From Akebia trifoliata (taxonomy: Eukaryota; Streptophyta; Magnoliopsida; Ranunculales; Lardizabalaceae), in contig CM030707.1 of assembly GCA_017979445.1 (NCBI GenBank), positions 17,435,086 to 17,499,085 on the forward strand: a stretch of DNA of 64,000 nt. The letters run 5' to 3'. Below the pieces are notes generated by a model, which was not told where the DNA came from, searched no databases, and was given only the letters and a program-made list of their open reading frames with translations. The position numbers were made by a program, and so were the translations under genes. Shown piece by piece: positions 56,027 to 64,000 of the stretch. Each line of letters begins with the position of its first letter. Within the stretch, counting starts at the first letter, position 1.

Positions 56027-59000
56027 TCAAACAGGAACTCTGTAAGCGGGATCAACCATTTTCAGGATAAACAGGTTCCCTTTGTCACCTCTTGAAACTC
56101 TGGAAACAGAAGGGAGTATATTTCGCGTAAAAATTAAACTTGCCTTCATTGTTTGTAAAATAGTAGATAGAGAGGTCATCAAATAGAATAAAAGAAAAAC
56201 ATAGGTGTAGTACAAGTAGTTAACCAAATTTGTTTAGCTGACCCCAAATGTTGGGATAAGGCTTCGACGGTGTCAAAATGTTTATTTATTTATCAATAAC
56301 TAGGTGTCTCACTTGGAGAAAGAACCGTCATAAGTAGTTAAATTTGAACAGGGCACAAATAATGTAATTAAATTCGTTTAGAAGTTTTGCTTCAACTTAC
56401 CTTAACTCTTCGTCCAAATATGTGATTTCCAATTCACCACGAGCTCTTCCAGGTGCCTTAATCGATATCTGTGGAACATGGATTAAGAATAAATTATGAG
56501 TCAAATATGATGAGCAATTTTTTTACTTGAAATAGGAAGAAACTACCAAAATAGTTTTCATTGCAATTAGTGAGAGATTTTTTGTGGGAACATTCTGATT
56601 ATGACCCATATTCAATTTGGGAATGATACAATGTTCTTTTCTTATCTTTAGTTGCTCCATCTGGAGCTCTTCTTCCTAGCAAAAAATGATGCCTACGTAG
56701 GCAAGAAAAAACAAGAAGAAAAAAAGATGCCATCCTCCCACATTTTCATAACTAAGCCCCATCGAAATACAAATTTGGCAAAGAAAAAGTCTTCATAATC
56801 TAGAAATAAGGAAAACTATCTAAACAAGAGGGCTTTGACCCTCGAGATAATACAATTCACATCTTCTTCTCCATTGAAAACACATTTGTCTCCAACTTTA
56901 ATTCACACCAGCGAAACTCTAAATATTCTCTCCAGCCTTGCTGAGTTGATCCCAAAAAAATTAAATAGTTACCCTTCAAATCAACCTTTTTTGGACCAGG
57001 CTATTTGCACCCACCTGAAGCACATTTTGGGATAGGATGTATAGAAGAAAGTGGGCGCATAATGCATAAAGGTGAGTGCAAATAGAATGACCCTAAACCC
57101 TATTCTGTAAAACTCTATTTAATCCTACTGTCCAGATTTTAGACCAGCACATTACTTGAGTCCGGTTCCATCTTTTGAGACTCTCTAAACCCTATCCCAC
57201 TTCTTAGATCCCATATTTAACTGTCCTCTACCTAAAAATGTAATTCTAGAACGTCTACAACTAGCAAAAATGGTGAGAAAATCTTACTGGCCGTATATCA
57301 ATTCTAAGAAATATGAAAATTTGCGTCTAAAGGTGAAATATCATTACAATCATCAAATTAATTTTACATTTGAATAAATCTTTATTAATAGAGAAATTTG
57401 CTTACCAGGCCTAAAATTTTGAAATTATCAAATTTCACAGCCACTTTTCTTGAATTGAGAGGCATTAAATCCGCTGTTACCTGCAGAAACAATGACTGAA
57501 CTGAAGCATAACATGCATGAAGAGGATTGGCATGAATATTTGAGACAAATAAAAAACGTAATCAATCATTGAAAAATTTCTTTAACATTTTGAAACATCC
57601 ATACAAAGAGAGAAAAGAGAAACATAATATACATGAAGATTGGCCTCAATGTTCACATGCACGCTCCATATAAACATGACTACGAAGTTGTTCTCCGCAG
57701 TTTAATGTATCGCAAGGCATCTGAGCAAGTTGGAAATGGAGTCTTATCTCTAAATCATTGAGGTTTCTCCTAAACCCAAATCTTCAAGATAAATCATCCC
57801 GATCCCAAGACATAAAGCCATGCATGGGAGATGTTTCCTGTTAGAGAGAAAAGAGTTGGGTATTTTTCCAGAGATACACCTAATCACCATCGCATCTCCA
57901 GAAGACAAAACCTTGTCCCTCTTCTCACATTATAGCTTAAGCATTTAGAGAATTCCATGCACATTGTGAATGCCCCTCCAAACATTGCATCTATAAGATG
58001 ACCAGGCCTTGATCTTGTCCCAATCGAGATTCCTATTCCTATAATTGGATAAAAAAGGAAGGTTTTTCCCCCAAAATTTTTTTGGTAAGGAAGAAGAAAA
58101 GGTGATCGATAGAACAACCTATAAGCGAGAGAACCAAAAAACAGAAAAGCGAACAAAACAATAACATAGCAGTAAAAAATCAGATCACCCAGTACAGAGA
58201 CACCCCTATGCAGCCTTTGAACGTAAATGATCCCATCTAAACAAGTCCTCAAAGAAAACACCTTAAAATTCTTGAAAAGCTGTATACCAACGAAATAGGA
58301 ACCCCATTTTTCCCTAACAGTTACTTCCTGCATAGAGGTTTCTTTTCATTCAAAGATCAGTTTGTTACTTTCTCTCCAAATTGCCCAACCAACCACAAAA
58401 GGGGTCAAGCTCCATAAGATCCTTTCCCTCGACAAAAGCACCAAAGAATGCCATGATTGGAATAAAGAGGATATTCTATGAGAGAATATCCAATCTAAAT
58501 TAAACATAGGAAGAAATTGGACCAAATCTTTGACGCAAAAGAACAATGTCTAAGGATATGGAAAACATCCTCCCCACTTACCTTGCAAAAACAAAAAACA
58601 AAAAGCAAAAAAAATTATACCTCGTGACATTATATAATTAAGGGTAGGAAGTTATCCAAAAAAAAAAAAGAAAAATTAAGAGTAGGAAACTTATTCAAAA
58701 CCACAGTTCAAATGAAGAAACCTACTTTAGAGGAAAGCTTAGGACCCAAATTGCAAAGTGAAGAAACGAATCTGAGGAAGGGTTCTAAAAGGCTTTGTAG
58801 AAGGATTTGAGAAAGATAATCCATCTTGTGACATGTTCCACACCCTACAGTCCTCAACCAACTGATCTACATACACAAGAGAGTAGCATTCATAGCTTTG
58901 AGATTCTTTTCTAAAAGCTTTCCCATGTCAACTAGGATTTTCTATATAGCCCTAATGCTGACTCCTACCCAAACACCTTGTTCATCAAGTTAATAATCAA

Positions 59001-61746
59001 ACTGAAAATTGCCTCAAAACAGCCAAAGAGACCATTGAAGAATCTAAGCCAACTTAGAGATGTCCCACAAATAGCAAGACATCATTACAAACTGTAAGTG
59101 TCTCATCAATGGACCCAGAAATAAGTATATATATGAGATTGGGTTATATGGACCGAAGGACCACTTATCTATAAGAACCAAATACATGTGGTGCCCAAAA
59201 ACACGATTGGATGTCACATGGATGTAGAGCATAAAGTTTTAGGAACTCCAAAAAAGATTACACTATTGGATTTGAATTTTAAAATTAGGAGTTCAGTCAC
59301 CATCCATTTTCAAAATCTTAGATCTGACGATAAAAATTGTTTTTTTGATATTTTGAATTTTATTTTTTTTCAAAATCTAATCTAGACAATGAAGTCTGGA
59401 GATCTGAGGTGTCGTTTGGACTAATGTGACATGGCCTAAATAAGGAGCTCAGTCCAAGCTCTACATGGTCCTTCAATCCATGCAACATTTTCCCTATATA
59501 TATGTTCGAAGAATAAAAAGAGAGTAGTTTTGGTTTTTTTTGGAAGTGCCATCTTAGCTAAGTTCGTAATATGTGTGGGGTGTTGTTCCCACATCTAGGT
59601 TTTAACCCCCTTGAACCCACTTTCACCTTGCTACTACCAACCCTTTACCTATTAAAAAAAATGAAAACAAAAGAGTAGTTTGCAAGAAGTAATCTGTATC
59701 TTCATGTGTTTTTAGACATAAATGTGAAGTTCGGCATAAAATTGGCTAGCATTTGGAAATGACACCCCTATGGATTGGTTAGCAGTGGCATAAAAGAAAC
59801 CATACTAAATTCATGTTCAACACAGTTAGACCATCCATTCTTCAATTTAGTACAATTAAAGTTCAAACAAGTATATTTGTTTAAACATAAAACAAGGATG
59901 GTAAAACAAATTGTAGATGCATCCATTAATCAACAATGAAAAAAGGCCCAATCTTGTGGTGCTTCAAAGTATAGAGGGATAATTTTCCAACAAGAACAAT
60001 GATCAACAATTGATCTTGTAATTAGTGGTAATGAGTTTGTTTGTTGATTTCATCAATTGTCAGCAAAATAAAAGTCCAAAGAAAAATGAACATTTAACGG
60101 AAGTAAACGATAAGAGGTGAGGTTAGAAAGAAGAACCTGATTGAAGAATGGCCAAGATTCCATATTTTGGGCCCTTAATGTATCCGAATTAATTGCTTGG
60201 TAGTTTGCTTTTGATCTTAAAAATTTGGGTCTCTGTCACAAACTTAGCCATCGTAGTCAGTGTAATATAGAAATTTTATAAAATGTATGTATGACTTCAT
60301 GACTAACGTTTTTTATATCAACAAATTAAAAAAGTAAGAGAAGAAGCAGGAAAAAAAAATTACTTTCAGCTATTTTTTGTCCTAACGAAGGCATGCATAT
60401 GCAAATAAACAATATTGGAGAAACTCTAGATAGTAATTTACAGCCCAATTCCATTAAACGGTTGCTGGATCAGAGAACAGTGAGTCTAAAAAATTTAACT
60501 CATTGCAAAGTTCATAAATGTCTTAAATTATTGAAAAGTTGAGATTAAATCCATTAAAGGATAAAAGTCAGGATTTAATATTGACTTTTTCAATAAATCA
60601 CAGAATTTGGTTACTATAGATCCCTCCATGTCCGGAAAATTAAACCTTCAAATATGTTAGCAATCCATAAGAACTAGAAGGTCAAAATGACCGGTCAAAG
60701 GAGTTGATGTGTTTAGTTCTATTCTTCTCCTAGTTTCATAACACACCCATGTAGAGGGATCTTTCTGACGCTAAGCACACTGCATCTCATGGATACCCAT
60801 TAATGTTAAATAGGGTCCCATCCCTAAGATCAAATCTCTATGTCACATACTCACTAAAATGTAAAGGAAATGTGTATTGTATTCCTTTATCATATAAATT
60901 ATAACAGTTAACCAACCATTAATCATAGATTACACTCAGTTCAAGCTTGCATAATAAAATTTGATGGGTTCATTTTATCAGTAGCCACATCCCTAAAGTG
61001 ATTAATCGACACAGATACAAAACAAAAAATTAAGCAAAACCCATTAAACTAAACTGTTTAATTTAGAGATATTCTATTGTCACACCAATTTTTGCTAATG
61101 CCACACCAATTCATATGTATCAACAAAGAATTAGCAACAATCAATCCAACCCAATTATTCCATATTAACATACCATAATTTGACACAAAGCAAAACTTGT
61201 TCAAAACATTCGATAGAACCCAACATACCTCTGTTTGCAAAATCGATCTCGAAGTAGTATAAATAAGTTCCCACTTTCCATTAAGTAAATCAGACTTTAG
61301 TGGCTCCTTCACTGGATTCACAGCTTCTAATTCGCGTGTAATCTAAATTTTTTATTTAAAAAAAAAAAAAAAGAATTAAAAATCAAAACTTTTTCTTTTA
61401 TACCAACAACACTTAAACGATAAAGTAATTCCTTATGTACCTGATCGATTCCTTCTTGATCTTGAGGAGTGGCATCAGCACCACGATCAACCATAGAGAT
61501 TGCCTCGAGAAGCTCATCCTTGAGGGTTTTACTGTCTTTCCCTTTCTTCAAGAAAGATGTAAAGAACGAAACCCCAATTCTCCACTTTGCAGAGTTTGAT
61601 GAGATTTTGATGTTGTTGTTATTGTTGTTTGATTTATCAGGAAAGTTAAATTTTAGGGTTGAAGAGTGAGAGAGGACAGAAGTATTGGAAGTTCGAGTGA
61701 TTGTTGAGAGAACAGAGGACGAAGAATAAGAGCAAGATAAGGCCAT
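56027..61746 (-). CDS. PAP4: Plastid-lipid-associated protein 4 / fibrillin 3 (six exons, complete)
   Basis: Exons on the minus strand: 61746-61441, 61342-61229, 60232-60137, 57480-57406, 56468-56401, 56099-56027; all introns GT-AG, 243 residues. Residues 1-70 are serine and asparagine-rich with few acids, typical of a chloroplast transit peptide ([15 protein letters not shown]). The PAP/fibrillin domain follows: LKDELLEAI and [31 protein letters not shown] (lipocalin-like strand start), [61 protein letters not shown] and the C-terminal [19 protein letters not shown]. Length and ending agree with Arabidopsis PAP4 (FBN3a/b). Fibrillins bind lipids at thylakoids and plastoglobules. Intron 3 (2.7 kb) has collected LINE, SINE and R1 repeats. 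No defect is seen; paralogue assignment within the fibrillins is from memory. Confidence 0.93.
56235..56280 (+). repeat. Dispersed GACCCCAAATGTTGGGATAA motif, sense copy
   Basis: TTAGCTGACCCCAAATGTTG followed by GGATAAGGCTTCGACGG. Lies in fibrillin intron 5. Nearly identical to the inverted copy at 17952-18000. Confidence 0.6.
57884..58550 (-). mobile_element. LINE ORF2 C-terminal fragment in fibrillin intron 3
   Basis: On the minus strand 58546-58346 encodes [19 protein letters not shown] with KLIFE, the same motif as [19 protein letters not shown] at 21842. It continues at 58333-57884 with [15 protein letters not shown] and [10 protein letters not shown], the extreme C-terminus. The frame is interrupted around 58340. 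It is in sense orientation with respect to the fibrillin gene. Confidence 0.75.
59190..59480 (+). repeat. Dispersed repeat family R1, copy 3
   Basis: GTGCCCAAAAACACGATTGG near 59192 and CCATCCATTTTCAAAATCTT near 59301 match GGCATCCAAAAACATGATTG at 62031 and the same second block at 62153. Lies in fibrillin intron 3. Confidence 0.6.
59531..59671 (+). mobile_element. tRNA-derived SINE, family 2, with target duplication
   Basis: A box TTAGCTAAGTTCG at 59554-59566 and B-box-like GGTTTTAACCC at 59598-59608. It ends in an A-rich tail (59652-59671). AGAGTAGTTT occurs immediately outside both ends (59521-59530 and 59672-59681), a 10-bp target duplication. The antisense relative is 32440-32555. Confidence 0.75.
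61065..61115. mobile_element. Single end of a CCACACCAA-family MITE (copy 7)
   Basis: GAGATATTCTATTGTCACAC then CAATTTTTGCTAATGCCACACCAATTCATATG lies in fibrillin intron 2. The opposite terminus is not seen, so it is a truncated copy. Confidence 0.6.
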
Positions 61747-61976
61747 GGACTTGAACTAGAGAAGCTTTGATGGTTTGGGTTCGTTAAAAATGGTGGGAAA
61801 TAAAGCTGTGGCTGTAAGGTCTGGTAGTTGGGAAGCTGTGAGAGTAATTATTGGCTGTATTAGGTGTACATCGAGTTTAATATGAAGTCCTATGTCAATT
61901 GTCAACAATTCGACACGTCATTGAAGGAGAGAATTTTTTTTTGTTCGGTTAATAAATAAAAGTGTACACGACTAGT

Positions 61977-62559
61977 CTTACTAACTTAGTAAGATTCAAC
62001 TCTTACTAAGGATAGTTGAGCTCGCTTGGTGGCATCCAAAAACATGATTGGACGCCACAGAATTGCAGAGGTAAAAATTCTATGAACTTTGAAAAGAATA
62101 AAAATGTTAGTTTTCATTGTTGAATTTAAATTTTAAATTTTGGCGTTTCATCCATCCATTTTCAAAATCTTGGATCAAGCTCCAAAAACCATTTTTTTTA
62201 GGGTTTTTTTTTTCCTAATTTACTCGACATGTTTTTCCATGAAATCTAGAGGGCTTTGTTGTTGGATTGATAATGTAGCAATCCATCCACTTACACTTTA
62301 CTAACTAACTTAGTGAGGAAAAAGGTTTTACTAAGACTTATCCACCGACAAAAGACCTTAAGATTCGCAAAACAAGACCTTAAGATTTTTTATGTGTCTT
62401 GAGGTCTTGTTTTGCTTATCTCAAGATCTTTTATGATGAATGGGGTTTTGTAAAGCTTTTTTTTTTATTTCTTACTAAACTAGTGACACTAGTCGGACTC
62501 TAATCAAATTTGAGCTTAAGTATCGTTAGTAAGAGTTAAAATCTTACTAAGTTAGTAAG
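61977..62559. mobile_element. TIR element carrying repeat family R1
   Basis: Terminal inverted repeats of 33 and 34 bp: CTTACTAACTTAGTAAGATT at 61977 (continuing AACTCTTACTAA) and its complement at 62526-62559. Each terminus is itself nearly palindromic. The interior has the R1 blocks (62030-62290) and a separate hairpin around 62369-62415 built on GCAAAACAAGACCTTAAGA. No ORF. This appears to be the complete form of family R1. Confidence 0.75.
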
Positions 62560-62639
62560 GAAAGTGCTTTTCTAAATAAATTTAAAAAAAAATGATACTT
62601 TTGACTTTTCATATAACCATGTTTTCAAAATTCACCACT

Positions 62640-63140
62640 TGCTCCCCTTCGTGGAGGTTTCTTTGCCACAATAAAGTAAATGACGTAAATAGCCTCATCT
62701 TGAAGTGCCCTTAGTCCCAAAAAGTACTCTCATGTATATATGCTTGGTAAAATCTTTTACCCCTTATCTTCAATCTTGAAATTCAACCTACGAATCTCCG
62801 GAACGATATTGGATTTTTTTTAAATAATAATTAGAAGATAGATGAACTTTTGGATAGAAAAATTAAGGTCCTTTTTACAAGATGTCAAGGTAAGGTTGAA
62901 ATATGAATTGAAGTAAGTAATAAATAGATTAGTTTGGTGGAAGTTGAAAAGCTTGAAGATGATGTGTTTTTCAGAGAAAAATAAAAAGGATTTGATGGAG
63001 GATGAAGGTAATATAGCATATAAGTCATTTTACATTGGTCTCTTATATAAATTTAGGTCAAGCGGGCATGTCATCAGTTTGAACACACAGGGAGTATCTC
63101 TAATATTGATTAAAATGTGGATAAATATGTATAAATCACC
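62640..63140. mobile_element. Decayed relative of the 42217-42965 element
   Basis: GGTCAAGCGGGCATGTCATC near 63056 is the complement of GATGACATGCCCTCCTGACC near 42286. GGGAGTATCTCTAATATTGA near 63091 matches GGAGTTATCTCTAATATTGA at 42790, and both continue into AAATCACC. Ends are not well defined. Confidence 0.5.
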
Positions 63141-63260
63141 AAGTCCCTTGTTGATGAGGCCCGACCATACAAACGGGCTCATGACATGGGTAAGAACCAG
63201 CTTAGACCCATGTAAAGACCATTACTAGTTTTGAACTTGCACATATAGACAGATCTGAGG

Positions 63261-63844
63261 TAGGGGAGTCAATGGGTACCCATTTACTCGAAATCGAAAC
63301 CCTAGTTCTGGTTCCCTTTGTATTGGAACCAATTAAAGTCGAGTCTAATATGGAACCAAACCATTAGGTCCTATCCGACTCGTGGGTACCCGGAACCAAT
63401 TTATTTTTATATTATACATGATTTAAGGTTTTTCCTATATTTTAAAACTATACATATGTATCATATAAAGTTCTTCATTTTTTCATATAAACTAAATATT
63501 GGAACTTGAAATAGATCATCTCTTCTTAAAGTTTATTACTTGTAAAGAATATGATTTTTAATTTTGAAAAAAAGTCATTAAATCATATTTTTAGTGAAAC
63601 AAAATATACTTAAGTTGATACTTTGTAGATAATATGTTATTTTTTTAGAAGAATTTTTTTTTTTAAATATGTTTTCCCATTCGATTCTTGAGAATCGAAA
63701 CCGATAGGTACTTGTGATTTTTGACGGTTTCGATTCCACTTATTTTAAAATCGGAATTGACAAGATTCAAAATCGAAAAAATATAGTGAGTATAGTTCTA
63801 ACTTTATTAGGAACCGAACCAGAATTGACCCATTGACACCCCTA
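63261..63844. mobile_element. Non-autonomous TIR element with TAGGGGTGTCAATGGG ends
   Basis: Left end TAGGGGAGTCAATGGGTACC (63261), right end inverted GACCCATTGACACCCCTA ending at 63844. Inner sequence repeats GAAACC/GGTTCC-type motifs inverted (AACCCTAGTTCTGGTTCC on the left, GGAACCGAACCAGAATTGAC on the right). Such ends are common in plant hAT-related non-autonomous elements; no target duplication is visible here. Confidence 0.65.
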
Positions 63845-64000
63845 GTCCAATGGACCCAACCCATGCTATACATTAGGGTTTGAAGTAGGAGTTTTAATGG
63901 TTTCAGTTCGTGATTCCTATTGATTTTGGTTCTCATAATTCGATTCCAAGAGACCCAACTCTAATTAGTTCCAATCAAAAAGGATTTTGAGCCGGGTTTT

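Noticed and set aside
61469..61669. Plus-strand ORF opposite fibrillin exon 1
   Set aside because: Antisense shadow of the transit peptide exon.
1..64000. CRISPR arrays, bacterial operons, rRNA genes or intact tRNA genes
   Set aside because: No spacer-repeat pattern, no ribosomal sequence and no cloverleaf-capable tRNA was seen; tRNA-like boxes occur only within SINEs and as retrotransposon primer-binding sites.

Overview
This is plant nuclear DNA: AT-rich, with canonical GT-AG introns, plastid-targeted housekeeping genes and a dense background of LINE, SINE, LTR, TRIM and MITE-type repeats. The very long, transposon-filled introns suggest an angiosperm with a fairly large genome. I cannot name the species; a woody early-diverging angiosperm or basal eudicot is only a guess.

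Five protein-coding loci can be supported. (1) 727-1956 (+) is the last coding exon of an ASHH2/SDG8-type histone methyltransferase; the rest lies off the left edge. (2) 4574-5381 (+) is a possible two-exon gene for a small, strongly basic protein, less certain. (3) 9782-44789 (+) is a complete chloroplast LepA/EF4 translation factor gene. I could follow 22 exons without a frame break (2,094 coding bases, 697 residues) across 35 kb. (4) 52337-54770 (+) is a complete four-exon MEI2-like gene with a single C-terminal RRM. (5) 56027-61746 (-) is a complete six-exon plastid fibrillin (PAP4/FBN3 type), convergent with gene 4.

The genes do not form a pathway. LepA and the fibrillin both act in the chloroplast; ASHH2 acts on chromatin and the MEI2-like protein on RNA. 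Their neighbourhood is ordinary eukaryotic gene order.

Most of the rest is repeat-derived. The LepA introns hold a four-unit tandem repeat built on the exon 1 donor site (10041-10868), a GC-rich block that may be organellar DNA, several antisense LINE 3' ends, a TRIM element with primer-binding site and polypurine tract (24031-24356), a LINE endonuclease remnant, and an LTR retrotransposon with matching 5-bp target duplications that has lost its reverse transcriptase and most of its integrase (34300-36500). Intergenic DNA carries long hairpin elements (3194-3350, 6396-6705), a tRNA-derived SINE with a perfect 15-bp target duplication (8183-8468), a MITE family with termini near GAGNTTCTATTGCCACACCAA present at least seven times, and terminal-inverted-repeat elements near the right edge.

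No CRISPR array, operon, rRNA gene or convincing tRNA gene was seen. The most unusual structure is the exon-1/intron-1 tandem repeat in LepA. I did not find a clearly new multi-gene system.
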